Positions 1 to 6,834 are shown, counted from the first letter of the stretch. The stretch is 43,613 nucleotides of DNA from an uncultured Bacillota bacterium (GCA_947650875.1 CANSXE010000007.1:1-43613), one strand, 5' to 3'. Numbers and translations are program-made. Notes: a model not told the origin generated them from the letters alone.

Positions 1-235
1 CCTTGCGGTTGGCCTTGTAGCCCTCGTAGGCCAGGTGCCGGAAGGTGGGGGCGGACCGGTCGAAGGTGACGCACAGGGCGTCCGGGTCCGTCTCGTCCAG
101 CAGCTTGTTTAAAATGTTCAGAAAGCCGAATATGGCGTTGGTGGGCTGGCCCTCCCGGGTGGTCAGGCTCTGACTTACCCCGTAAAAGGCCCGGTTGACA
201 ATGGAATTGCCGTCGATCACCATCAGTTTTTTCAT
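1..235 (-). CDS. polA: DNA polymerase I, N-terminal fragment (runs off the window)
   Basis: Read on the minus strand from the ATG at 233-235, the protein begins MKKLMVIDGNSIVNRAFYG and continues through TFDRSAPTFRH and YKANRK. This is the start of the 5'-3' exonuclease (FEN-like) domain of bacterial DNA polymerase I. The MVIDGNS segment carries the first metal-binding Asp, and the FDR and YKANR segments are family signatures. The enzyme acts in the cytoplasm in Okazaki fragment maturation and repair synthesis. About 78 codons are visible; the rest lies left of the window. A GAGGGAGA sequence just upstream is a good ribosome binding site, which supports this start. A stand-alone 5'-3' exonuclease is possible, but the context gives no way to tell. 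Confidence 0.9.
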   Translation of the reverse strand, partial: MKKLMVIDGNSIVNRAFYGVSQSLTTREGQPTNAIFGFLNILNKLLDETDPDALCVTFDRSAPTFRHLAYEGYKANRK

Positions 236-276
236 GGCGGATGTCTCCCTCGGATGTTACAGAATTTCAAGGATAT

Positions 277-305
277 AGTATAGCAGATTTTGCCCGGTCG
301 GGCAA
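277..305 (-). promoter_or_regulatory. polA promoter with palindrome over the -35
   Basis: On the minus strand an extended -10 (TGC followed by TATACT at 277-282) lies 17 bases from TTGCCC at 300-305. The -35 is embedded in a near-perfect palindrome at 290-305 (TTGCCCG-GT-CGGGCAA), which could be an operator. Position and direction fit polA. Predicted by eye only. Confidence 0.55.
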
Positions 306-340
306 GAAGACACCCTTATTTTGCCAGAATAAATTAAAAA

Positions 341-370
341 TTGACAAAGTATCCCGCTTGGCGGTATAAT
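341..370 (+). promoter_or_regulatory. Promoter of the small toxin gene
   Basis: A consensus TTGACA at 341-346 and a consensus TATAAT at 365-370 are separated by 18 bases. Transcription would start near 377 and leave a leader of about 100 bases before the small ORF at 480. It is divergent from polA. This is one of the closest matches to the sigma-A consensus in the window. Confidence 0.8.
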
Positions 371-433
371 AATTTTGCCTACCAGCCAGGTGGGACTAGG
401 GTGTTGATTCTGATTGTGTTGTTCGTCCCCGGA

Positions 434-473
434 CAGGGGGCGCTTCTGCCCCCTGATCTTAGGAAAGGGGGGC
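434..473 (+). promoter_or_regulatory. Leader RNA with two mutually exclusive stems around the toxin ribosome binding site
   Basis: Two pairings compete for the same bases. CAGGGGGC (434-441) pairs perfectly with GCCCCCTG (448-455). The same segment, GCCCCCT at 448-454, can instead pair with AGGGGGGC (466-473), which contains the G-rich ribosome binding site of the toxin. The first stem would free the site and the second would hide it. The pairings are seen in the sequence; the switching role is inferred from known type I toxin mRNAs, whose translation is often blocked in the primary transcript. Confidence 0.5.
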
Positions 474-479
474 TGCCCA

Positions 480-560
480 GTGAGTACATCAGAAGTGCTG
501 CAGCTTTGCTTGGTAATCATTGGAATTTGCGGCCTGTTTCTCCAGGGTAAAAAGAAGTAA
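480..560 (+). CDS. Putative type I toxin, 26-residue holin-like membrane peptide
   Basis: A GTG start at 480 follows a G-rich ribosome binding site (AGGAAAGGGG, 461-470). The 26 residues run from MSTSEVLQLCLVIIGICG to LFLQGKKK. There is a short polar N-terminus, one hydrophobic segment (about residues 7-22) and a Lys-Lys-Lys tail. This is the architecture of the small holin-like or TxpA/BsrG-type toxins of Firmicutes, which insert into the cytoplasmic membrane and depolarise it when overproduced. The gene has its own strong promoter and ends in a hairpin shared with a convergent antisense RNA, the standard layout of a type I pair. The peptide is too short for most gene callers. The family name rests on size, topology and context, not on a search. 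It could alternatively be a harmless small membrane peptide. Confidence 0.72.
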   Translation: MSTSEVLQLCLVIIGICGLFLQGKKK

Positions 561-641
561 CCGTCCTGTCCCCACAGCCACGGTTACTTCTTTTCAGTAA
601 CTATAAGGGGAGCGAATACCATTCAGCAACACCCTTTTTAT
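548..641 (-). ncRNA. Putative antisense antitoxin RNA, convergent with the toxin mRNA
   Basis: A strong minus-strand promoter at 648-675 points at the 3' end of the toxin gene. The transcript should start near 641, and after about 90 bases it reaches the 15-bp hairpin at 550-594 and a T-run (minus strand, about 553-548). It would be complementary to the toxin mRNA over the hairpin and the last codons, as RatA is to txpA mRNA in Bacillus subtilis. It contains no ORF with a ribosome binding site that I can see. The RNA is predicted, not observed. Confidence 0.65.
550..594. terminator. Bidirectional terminator shared by toxin mRNA and antisense RNA
   Basis: The stem 550-564 pairs perfectly with 580-594 over 15 bases (AAAAGAAGTAACCGT and its complement), with a 15-base loop. 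T-rich tracts flank it on both strands. The left arm contains the toxin stop codon, so the two RNAs share the hairpin. Confidence 0.8.
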
Positions 642-647
642 AATGCT

Positions 648-675
648 ATTATACCTGTTTTCTGTGGTTTGTCAA
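648..675 (-). promoter_or_regulatory. Promoter of the antisense RNA
   Basis: On the minus strand a consensus TTGACA (670-675) is separated by 16 bases from a consensus TATAAT (648-653). No protein gene lies downstream on this strand before polA at 235, so the promoter has no obvious purpose other than the antisense RNA. Confidence 0.75.
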
Positions 676-690
676 TAAGAAAAGAAGAGG

Positions 691-770
691 GGGCCGCCGT
701 TTTTGGCGGCCCTGCCGTTATAACATTGGCGAAAACTTAGCTTTTCTTTTGGGGGCCGGTGTGCTATACT
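691..770 (+). promoter_or_regulatory. Hairpin and extended -10 promoter ahead of the MBOAT gene
   Basis: GGGCCGCC (691-698) and GGCGGCCC (705-712) form an 8-bp stem. It has no T-run on plus, so its role is unclear. An extended -10 (TGC then TATACT, 765-770) with only a weak -35 lies 33 bases before the MBOAT start at 804 and is the likely promoter of the acyltransferase pair. Confidence 0.45.
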
Positions 771-803
771 TGTCCAGAAAACATTTCCTCCAGGAGGCCC
801 GCT

Positions 804-2252
804 ATGCTGTTTAACTCCCTGCCCTTCCTGATTTTTTTCCCCTGTATCTTTGTTTTATATTACGCCCTGCCCTTCCGGTTCCGGAAGTATATGCTGCTTA
901 TCGCCAGCTACTACTTCTATATGTGCTGGAAGCCGGAGTTTATTGTGCTTATTTTGTTTTCCACCCTGGTGGATTACTTCTGCGGCCTGGGGATGGTGCG
1001 GTATCCCGGACGAAAGAAGTGGCTGCTGGCCGTCAGTCTGGCCATGAACCTGGGGCTGCTGTTCTTCTTCAAGTATCTGAACTTCTTCGGTGAGACCCTT
1101 ACCGCCCTGTGCCGGGCGGTGTCCATCCCCTTCTCCGCCCCGACGCTGAGTATTATCCTGCCGGTGGGCATCTCTTTCTACACCTTCCAGACGCTGAGCT
1201 ATACCCTGGACGTCTACAGGGGTAAGCTGGAGCCGGAGCGGGACTTTGTTACCTTTGCCCTGTTTGTCTCCTTCTTTCCCCAGCTGGTGGCCGGGCCCAT
1301 TGAGAAGGCCGCTGACCTGCTGCCCCAGCTGAAGGAGGAGCACCCGTTTACCTATGAGAACGCCACCTGGGGGGCCAAGCTGATGGCGTGGGGCTTCTTT
1401 AAAAAGATGGTGGTGGCCGACCAGCTGGCTGTGCTCATTGTGGACCCGGTGTATCAAAATCTGGGCAAATATGAGGGCGGAGCGTTGGTCCTTGCCACCT
1501 GCGCCTTCGCGTTTCAAATCTACTGCGACTTCGGCGGTTACTCTGACATCGCTCGGGGGGCGGCCAGGATGATGGGGGTGGACCTGATGGTCAACTTTAA
1601 ATCCCCATACTTCTTCTCCCACTCCATCGGCAACTACTGGCAGCGCAACCATGTCTCCCTGAGCCGGTGGTTCACGGAGTATGTGTATATCCCCCTGGGG
1701 GGCAGCCGGAAGGGGAGGGTCAAGCAGTACTGGTTCACCACGGTTACGTTTTTCCTCAGCGGCCTGTGGCACGGGGCGGAGTGGTCCTTTGTGGTGTGGG
1801 GGCTGCTTCAGGCGGTGTATCTCAATCTGGAGCGGGCGTTCCACCGGGGCAAGGAGCCGCCCAAGTCGCCCCCGCTCCATCTGCTGGCCATTGTGACCAC
1901 CTTTGCGCTGTCCTGCTTCTCCCTGATTTTCTTCCGGGCGGCCAATATCGGAGAGGCGCTGTATGTGGTCCGCCACCTGCTGTGGGGGATCGGCAGCCCG
2001 GTGCTGTATGTGAAAACAGCCCTGTCCGCCCTGAATCCGGGGATGATCGAGACGGCTGTGCTGGCCGGGGCGCTGCTGCTTCTGTTCCTGTTCGACCTGG
2101 CCGACGAGAGGACCGACGCCATCGCCATGGTGTCCCGCTGGCCTGTGGCGATACGGTGGTGCTGTTATCTGGGCCTGGTGATGATTGTGCTGGTCTTTGG
2201 GGTTTACGGCCCGGGTTACGATGTGAAGGCCTTTACCTACTTCCAGTTTTGA
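804..2252 (+). CDS. MBOAT-family membrane O-acyltransferase (AlgI/DltB-like)
   Basis: The 482-residue protein is a polytopic membrane protein of the MBOAT family, which moves acyl groups, usually acetate or D-alanine, from the cytoplasmic side to an extracytoplasmic glycan or teichoic acid. Family landmarks are the opening MLFNSLPFLIFF, the block YCDFGGYSDIARG (about 240-252), NYWQRNHVSLSRWF (about 277-290), the IPLGGSR segment and SGLWHGAEW, whose His323 is the conserved catalytic histidine. ATG 804 is chosen over an in-frame start at 759 because AGGAGG lies 6 bases upstream of it. The next gene, 9 bases downstream, encodes an SGNH-like partner, as in algI-algX/J and dltB-dltD pairs. The acceptor is unknown. 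No dltA, dltC or teichoic acid gene is adjacent, so glycan O-acetylation is more likely than D-alanylation. Confidence 0.9.
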   Translation: MLFNSLPFLIFFPCIFVLYYALPFRFRKYMLLIASYYFYMCWKPEFIVLILFSTLVDYFCGLGMVRYPGRKKWLLAVSLAMNLGLLFFFKYLNFFGETLTALCRAVSIPFSAPTLSIILPVGISFYTFQTLSYTLDVYRGKLEPERDFVTFALFVSFFPQLVAGPIEKAADLLPQLKEEHPFTYENATWGAKLMAWGFFKKMVVADQLAVLIVDPVYQNLGKYEGGALVLATCAFAFQIYCDFGGYSDIARGAARMMGVDLMVNFKSPYFFSHSIGNYWQRNHVSLSRWFTEYVYIPLGGSRKGRVKQYWFTTVTFFLSGLWHGAEWSFVVWGLLQAVYLNLERAFHRGKEPPKSPPLHLLAIVTTFALSCFSLIFFRAANIGEALYVVRHLLWGIGSPVLYVKTALSALNPGMIETAVLAGALLLLFLFDLADERTDAIAMVSRWPVAIRWCCYLGLVMIVLVFGVYGPGYDVKAFTYFQF

Positions 2253-2261
2253 GGTGAAGCC

Positions 2262-3296
2262 ATGAAGGATACGCAGAAATTTTTTGTGAAAACAGTTGCC
2301 TTTCTGGTTCTGCTGGGATTGATTCTGTATCCCGTTCAGAAGGTGATGGCCCGGAAATCGCTGGACAGGCCCTGGGATATGACCAACAAGGTGGGCGGCT
2401 TTTACAATGAGGAGGACCGGTTTGAGGTTATGTACTTCGGTCCCAGCCACGCTTACGCCGCATTCAGTCCGCTGGCCATCTGGGAGGAGACGGGGATTAA
2501 AAGCTATGTCTTTGCCACCCAGCAGCAGCCCATGTGGGCCACCTATACCTATGTGAAGGAGGCGTTGAAGACCCAGTCTCCCGCCCTGGTTGTGGTGGAG
2601 TTCCGTATGGCTTTCAGCGATCAGGAATATTTTGCGGAGAAGGACACCATCCCCGTCAGCTACGCCTATATGGACGACCTGGCGCTGTCCTGGGACAAGG
2701 TGAAGCTGGCAGGGCAGTCCGCCCCCGATTGGGAGAGCCGGTTCGGGCTGCTGTTCAACTTTATGATGTACCACAGCCGGTGGAAGGAGATGCACAGGTC
2801 TGATTTTACCTTCCGCCGGTCTCAGGTTCGGGACCCCTACAAGGGCTTTGTCATGTTGGCGCCCCAGGAGACGCCCCAGCCCCGTCCCCCCATTGAGACA
2901 GTGGGCGGAACGACCCCTCTGCTGGAGAAAAACCAGTACTGGCTGGAGGAGATTATAAAGCTGTGCCAGGAGGAGGGGGTTGAGCTGTGGCTGATTAAGA
3001 CGCCCTGTAATCTGGAGCTGGAGGAGAAGCCCATGCTCAACACGGTAAGGGCCACCGCGGAGAGATACAATGTCCCGTTCCATGACTTCAATGAGGACTA
3101 CTACTCCATGGGATTGACGCAGGACATGTTTTATGACGCCCACCACCTGGATGCCGTCGGCGCGGACCGGTTCAGCCGGTATTTTGCCGGTGTTCTGGCG
3201 GTGGCCCGGCCCAACCTGGAGACTGACCCGGACGACCCGGCCTGGGCGGCGGACCTGGAGGAGTACAAGGCCGCTCTGGCAGAATTTCAGTCATGA
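2262..3296 (+). CDS. SGNH-like extracytoplasmic partner of the MBOAT acyltransferase
   Basis: The 344-residue protein has one N-terminal membrane anchor (about residues 8-28), and the rest is predicted to lie outside the membrane. It carries an SGNH-hydrolase-like core. YFGPSHAY (Ser62, preceded by Gly-Pro) matches the nucleophile block of DltD/AlgX-type proteins, and FYDAHHLDAVGADRF (Asp292, His294/295) matches the C-terminal Asp-x-x-His block. Such proteins take the acyl group from the MBOAT protein and place it on the acceptor outside the cell. The short spacing to the upstream gene and the terminator just after this one make a two-gene operon. The substrate cannot be read from the sequence. 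Confidence 0.8.
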   Translation: MKDTQKFFVKTVAFLVLLGLILYPVQKVMARKSLDRPWDMTNKVGGFYNEEDRFEVMYFGPSHAYAAFSPLAIWEETGIKSYVFATQQQPMWATYTYVKEALKTQSPALVVVEFRMAFSDQEYFAEKDTIPVSYAYMDDLALSWDKVKLAGQSAPDWESRFGLLFNFMMYHSRWKEMHRSDFTFRRSQVRDPYKGFVMLAPQETPQPRPPIETVGGTTPLLEKNQYWLEEIIKLCQEEGVELWLIKTPCNLELEEKPMLNTVRATAERYNVPFHDFNEDYYSMGLTQDMFYDAHHLDAVGADRFSRYFAGVLAVARPNLETDPDDPAWAADLEEYKAALAEFQS

Positions 3297-3335
3297 TGGA
3301 ACAAGAACACCTGGGCTGTCCCTGTATTTCGACTA

Positions 3336-3372
3336 AAAACAGCGGGAAACCGAAAAGGTTTCCCGCTGTTTT
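3336..3372 (+). terminator. Intrinsic terminator after the acyltransferase pair
   Basis: A perfect 16-bp stem (3336-3351 with 3357-3372), a GAAAA loop and a right arm ending in TTTT. The A-rich left flank makes it usable on both strands. Confidence 0.88.
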
Positions 3373-3377
3373 GACCA

Positions 3378-3430
3378 TTGACTTCCTCAATGTGGATGCT
3401 ATAATACAGGAACGCCCGGAAATCCGGGCG
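3378..3430 (+). promoter_or_regulatory. Promoter of the antiporter gene with a hairpin at the RNA 5' end
   Basis: TTGACT (3378-3383) and an extended TGC-TATAAT (-10 at 3400-3405) are 16 bases apart, predicting a start near 3412. Bases 3413-3419 (CGCCCGG) pair with 3424-3430 (CCGGGCG), so the transcript would begin with a 7-bp stem-loop. Its role, either RNA stability or regulation, is unknown. Confidence 0.65.
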
Positions 3431-3452
3431 GTTGTTTTGGAGGGAAACGTGA

Positions 3453-4634
3453 ATGGAATCTTATACATATCTTTTGTTGTTGGCGATTATCCTGCTGTCC
3501 ACCAAGGTGTTCGGCCTGCTCACCGAGCATGTCCACCTGCCCCAGGTGGTTGGGGCGCTGCTGGCGGGCATCGTTATGGGCCCCAGCGGCTTCGGCGTGC
3601 TGGAGAGCACCGACTTTCTGGTGAAGGCGGCGGAGATTGGCGTGATTATGCTGATGTTCACCGCAGGCATCGACACAGATATGAACGAGCTGAAGGAGAC
3701 CGGGCTCCATGCCAGCGTGATTGCGGTGCTGGGCGTGTTTGTGCCGCTGTTTCTGTGCGGCGGGCTGTACCTCTTTTTCTTCTGCGGCGGGGAGTTTACC
3801 CCCTATAACCTGCTAAAATCCGCCTTTATGGGCTCGGTGTTCTCGGCTACCTCGGTGTCCATCACGGTGGAGACCCTGAACGAGATGGGCAAGCTGAAGA
3901 CCAAAACCGGCACCACTCTGCTCAGCGCCGCCCTGATCGACGACATTATTGGCATTGTGGTGCTGTCTGTCCTCAGTGCGTTCAGCTCCGGGGACTCCGA
4001 CCCGGTGCAGGTGCTGATTCACATTGTGCTGTTTTTTGTTTTTGTGCTGGTGGTTGGTCTGGTGGTCCGCCGGATTTTTGCCTACGTTGCGGAGGAGCAC
4101 TGGCACAGCCGCCGGGTGGCGGTGTGGTCGCTGGCCTTCTGTCTGCTTATGGCCTACTGTGCCGAGGAGTGGTTCGGGGTGGCCGACATCACCGGGGCCT
4201 ACTTTGCCGGCCTGATCCTCTGTAATGTGACCAAGGCCCGGAAGTTTGTGGCGAAAAAGTTCACCGTTACCTCCTATATGGTGTTTACTCCGGTGTTTTT
4301 TGCCAGTGTGGGCATGAAGACCAATCTGCGGGATATGAACGCTGATATTCTGGTCTTTGCCCTGCTGCTGGTGCTGGCTGCGGTGCTGTCCAAGATTGTC
4401 GGCTGCGGTCTGGGCGGACTGATGTGCCGCATGAGCCGCCACCAGTCCCTGGTGGTGGGCATCGGCATGGTGGCCCGGAGTGAGGTGGCGCTGATGGTGG
4501 CCCAACGGGGCATCAGCGCCGGGATGATTGACCCCTCTATCCTGCCCACCATTGTTCTGGCTGTGATCGCGTCCGCCCTGCTCACTCCGGTGCTGCTGAA
4601 GGTTACTATCTCCAGGGGGCCGGAATTGGTCTGA
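3453..4634 (+). CDS. CPA2-family cation:proton antiporter (Kef/NapA-like membrane domain)
   Basis: The 393-residue protein has about 12 hydrophobic segments and no C-terminal NAD-binding TrkA domain, so it is the bare exchanger type (GerN/NapA-like) and not a full KefB/KefC. Landmarks are LTEHVHLPQVVGALLAGIVMG near the N-terminus, MFTAGIDTDMNELK (about residues 67-80), the SALIDDIIGIVVLS segment with the paired acidic ion-binding residues (Asp-Asp), and the late GMVARSEVALMVAQRG segment. It should exchange Na+ or K+ for protons across the cytoplasmic membrane. It stands alone between two terminators behind its own promoter. GGAGG lies 10 bases before the ATG. The ion cannot be deduced. Confidence 0.88.
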   Translation: MESYTYLLLLAIILLSTKVFGLLTEHVHLPQVVGALLAGIVMGPSGFGVLESTDFLVKAAEIGVIMLMFTAGIDTDMNELKETGLHASVIAVLGVFVPLFLCGGLYLFFFCGGEFTPYNLLKSAFMGSVFSATSVSITVETLNEMGKLKTKTGTTLLSAALIDDIIGIVVLSVLSAFSSGDSDPVQVLIHIVLFFVFVLVVGLVVRRIFAYVAEEHWHSRRVAVWSLAFCLLMAYCAEEWFGVADITGAYFAGLILCNVTKARKFVAKKFTVTSYMVFTPVFFASVGMKTNLRDMNADILVFALLLVLAAVLSKIVGCGLGGLMCRMSRHQSLVVGIGMVARSEVALMVAQRGISAGMIDPSILPTIVLAVIASALLTPVLLKVTISRGPELV

Positions 4635-4649
4635 CCTGTGTAAAAGCGC

Positions 4650-4681
4650 AATCGGCCTGCCCAAAGTTGGGCAGGCCGATT
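4650..4681. terminator. Terminator between the convergent antiporter and SLH genes
   Basis: Complementary arms (4650-4664 and 4667-4681) form a GC-rich stem followed by TTTT on plus. It sits a few bases from the stop codon of the minus-strand gene at 4687 and could serve both. Confidence 0.85.
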
Positions 4682-4686
4682 TTTGC

Positions 4687-6006
4687 TTATGCCCAGGGCA
4701 GCCAGCTGCCGCCCCCGCGGGCTTCCATAACATCCAGTGCGCCGTCCAGCATGCCGGCGGCGTCAGCCATGGTGAGGGTGTCAGCCAGCTGGACTGCCCC
4801 TGCGGTGTCCGCACGGATGATACCGGAAGCGGACAGGTTGGCGGCCGCCTGGGCGGCCCAGTGGCCGGCGCCGTCGGCGGAGAAGACCACTACCGGCACA
4901 TCGGTGATATCCAGAAGATTGTCCAGCATGACGGTGGCTTCCGCCCGGGAGATGGAGTCCTCAGCTCCGAAGACGGGAGCGCCGTTCGCATCCCGGGAGC
5001 CCTGGACCACCCCCGCCTTCAGGGCGGCGGAGACAGCGCCCTTGGCCCAGGTGGGTATGGCATCGTCATCGGAGAAGCCGGTGAGGGTGGCACCCTCCAG
5101 GTCCTCCAGTCCGGCCACCGACATGGCCATGGTGAGGAACTGGGCCCGGGTGACGGTCTGGTCCGGGTCAAAGAAATAGCGGCCATTCACATACCGGCCG
5201 GTGTAGATCCCCTCCTCGGCCAGACGGATGGCCGACTTTTGGACGGGGTGGCCCTTCAGGTCGGAGTAGGTCACCTTGGTGTCCGGCTTGTCGATGCGCA
5301 GCGACACCTTGGCTTCGGGGGAGGTGTTGCCCGCGGGGTCAATGGCCACATAGGTGAAGGAATCTTTTCCTGTCTTGTTCTCGTAGGGGGTGTAGACAAA
5401 CTGGCTGGACCCGTCCTCCGCCAGGGTGACTGCCCCGCGGGCGGGGGTGGAGGTGAGCTGGAAGGTGAGGGCGTCCCCCTCGCCGTCCACGGCGTCGAAG
5501 TAGCCGGTGATGGCCACGTTTTTATAGGTGGTCAGTTCCATGTTTCGGGCTACCGGCGGATTGTTCTCCTGGGCGAGGAGGTAGATGGTGGCTGTGGTGG
5601 GAGACGCCGCAGTCCCGGAGGGGAAGGAGGCGGTGAACACCAGGGTGGCGGTGGTGACAGTGGGGTTCTTTACGCTCTGGAATCGCAGGCCGGCCAGAGC
5701 GGTGGCGTCCACAAAGGAGCCCGTCTCTACCGGCTGGCCGCCGATACACAGCGTACCGGCCCCGGGGTCGGGCAGGATGTCAATGGTGATGCCGTTGAGG
5801 GCGGTCTTGCTGTCGGGCTTGACGGCGAAGTCCTCCTGGGTAAACGCGATGGCGGAGCCGATCAGACCGTTTTTGGAAAAATCCGCCACATAGGGGGGGT
5901 CCGTCTTTTTGTTCCAGAAAAAGGCGGAGGCGGGCAGCGTCAGGGATACAGCCAGGGCCAGCGCCAGAACAGGCGCTGCCGCCCGGCGGAGGGAAATGCG
6001 ATTCAT
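4687..6006 (-). CDS. Secreted SLH-domain surface protein with cadherin-like Ig domain
   Basis: The 439-residue protein starts with a signal peptide (MNRISLRRAAAPVLALALA, cleavage likely after ASA near residue 28). Residues about 45-147 form a beta-rich repeat-like region (DFAVKPDS, ITIDILPDP). Residues about 148-238 look like a bacterial cadherin-type Ig domain (NNPPVARN, DAVDGEGDAL, FTYVAIDPAGN). Three SLH-like repeats follow (about 247-297, 311-365 and 374-427), with FDPDQTVTRAQF in the first and EDSISRAEATVML in the second; the third is degenerate. SLH repeats bind pyruvylated secondary cell-wall polymer, so this should be a cell-surface protein in a cell with such a polymer. No enzymatic domain is visible. 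The ATG follows AAAGGAGG, which is enclosed in a hairpin listed separately. Confidence 0.85.
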   Translation of the reverse strand: MNRISLRRAAAPVLALALAVSLTLPASAFFWNKKTDPPYVADFSKNGLIGSAIAFTQEDFAVKPDSKTALNGITIDILPDPGAGTLCIGGQPVETGSFVDATALAGLRFQSVKNPTVTTATLVFTASFPSGTAASPTTATIYLLAQENNPPVARNMELTTYKNVAITGYFDAVDGEGDALTFQLTSTPARGAVTLAEDGSSQFVYTPYENKTGKDSFTYVAIDPAGNTSPEAKVSLRIDKPDTKVTYSDLKGHPVQKSAIRLAEEGIYTGRYVNGRYFFDPDQTVTRAQFLTMAMSVAGLEDLEGATLTGFSDDDAIPTWAKGAVSAALKAGVVQGSRDANGAPVFGAEDSISRAEATVMLDNLLDITDVPVVVFSADGAGHWAAQAAANLSASGIIRADTAGAVQLADTLTMADAAGMLDGALDVMEARGGGSWLPWA

Positions 6007-6040
6007 AGGGATACCTCCTTTGAAATGGATGTATCCCTAT
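6005..6040 (-). promoter_or_regulatory. RNA hairpin enclosing the ribosome binding site of the SLH gene
   Basis: ATAGGGATAC (6005-6014) and GTATCCCTAT (6031-6040) are perfectly complementary over 10 bases. In the mRNA the 16-base loop carries AAAGGAG, and the 3' arm reaches the A and U of the start codon. Translation would need this stem to open. This could be a thermosensor-like element or a protein binding site. Confidence 0.6.
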
Positions 6041-6087
6041 TGTTTTTCCCTTTTGAGGAAATTATGCGGGGAGAATTTGATTGATAT

Positions 6088-6696
6088 TTATGTATCTTCG
6101 CCGGTCAGCGACATGATGGACACCTCAAAGGCGGTGCGCTCCTGAATCTGGCCGTCGATCTCCTTGGTATACACCCGGCTTTGCAGCCGGCCCTCCAGTG
6201 CCAGGTGGTCGCCTACCTCCATGGCGCCGCATCGGTAGGCCAGACTGCCCCAGGCGATGCAGGGCAGATAGTCCGCACGGCCGTAGCGGCGGTTGGCGGC
6301 CAAAATCATGTCGCAGATGGTGCGGCCCAGGGGGGTGGCGCGGAGGACGGGCGGCTTGCACAGGGTTCCGGACAGCTCCAGCCGGTTCTCATCCTCCCCC
6401 TCCTCCTGAGAGAGCTCCTTTGCAAAGACGCTGACCACCAGCCGGTTGCCTACGCCGCTGCGGTTGTTGAAGGTGCGTACCTCCCCCCATACGGCAAGGG
6501 GACTGCCCTCGCCCGGCGAGGAAAGGGCGGACAGCTGATCCCGGGCGGCTATCACATGGAGGATGTCCTCCGCTCCGGACAGCCGGCACACCGACAGGGG
6601 GAGCATATAGTATTCCATGCCGTGGTTTACATGGGAGAGGGTGGGAGAGGCGGTCAGCCGCCCCCGGAGGAAAATTTTGTTGTTGTTGGTCTGCAT
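6088..6696 (-). CDS. Double OB-fold single-stranded DNA-binding-like protein
   Basis: The protein has 202 residues from the ATG at 6696, which is chosen because AGGAG lies 10 bases upstream; an in-frame ATG 48 bases earlier has no ribosome binding site. Two consecutive OB-fold-like stretches are visible. Residues about 5-95 begin NNKIFLRGRLTASPTLS and include AVWGEVRTFNNR. Residues about 100-200 begin RLELSGTLCKPPVLR and include ILAANRRYGRADYLPCIAWG and LALEGRLQSRVYTK; this second half matches the SSB family closely. The acidic DDIPF-type tail of housekeeping SSB is missing, so it probably does not recruit repair partners as Ssb does. A paralogous or specialised SSB is the likeliest reading. 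The gene is transcribed toward the SLH gene and lies downstream of the kinase terminator. Confidence 0.72.
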   Translation of the reverse strand: MQTNNNKIFLRGRLTASPTLSHVNHGMEYYMLPLSVCRLSGAEDILHVIAARDQLSALSSPGEGSPLAVWGEVRTFNNRSGVGNRLVVSVFAKELSQEEGEDENRLELSGTLCKPPVLRATPLGRTICDMILAANRRYGRADYLPCIAWGSLAYRCGAMEVGDHLALEGRLQSRVYTKEIDGQIQERTAFEVSIMSLTGEDT

Positions 6697-6774
6697 GAAA
6701 GCAACACTCCTATCGTCAAACGACCAAGGGTCTGTTGCTTTCATTCTATGCGCAGGGCGGGGGAGGTATGTTTC

Positions 6775-6807
6775 AAAAAAACAGGCCCTCCCAAGGGGGA
6801 GGGTCTG
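6775..6807 (-). terminator. Intrinsic terminator of the two-component operon
   Basis: CAGGCCCTCCC (6782-6792) pairs with GGGAGGGTCTG (6797-6807) with one G-U and a 4-base loop. On the minus strand it is followed by a run of seven T (6775-6781), directly after the kinase stop codon. Confidence 0.9.
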
Positions 6808-6834
6808 TGGGGGATTGGGACTGTTTCCGCTTCT

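Noticed and set aside
341-550. A 69-codon plus-strand open frame at the toxin locus.
   Set aside because: It would begin within the consensus -35 of the promoter and has no ribosome binding site. The 26-residue frame at 480-560 fits the transcript.
855-3146. A 763-codon open frame on the minus strand opposite the acyltransferase genes.
   Set aside because: It is rich in His, Gln, Gly and Pro with no motifs, as expected for the complement of GC-rich coding DNA. The plus-strand genes have motifs, ribosome binding sites and a terminator.
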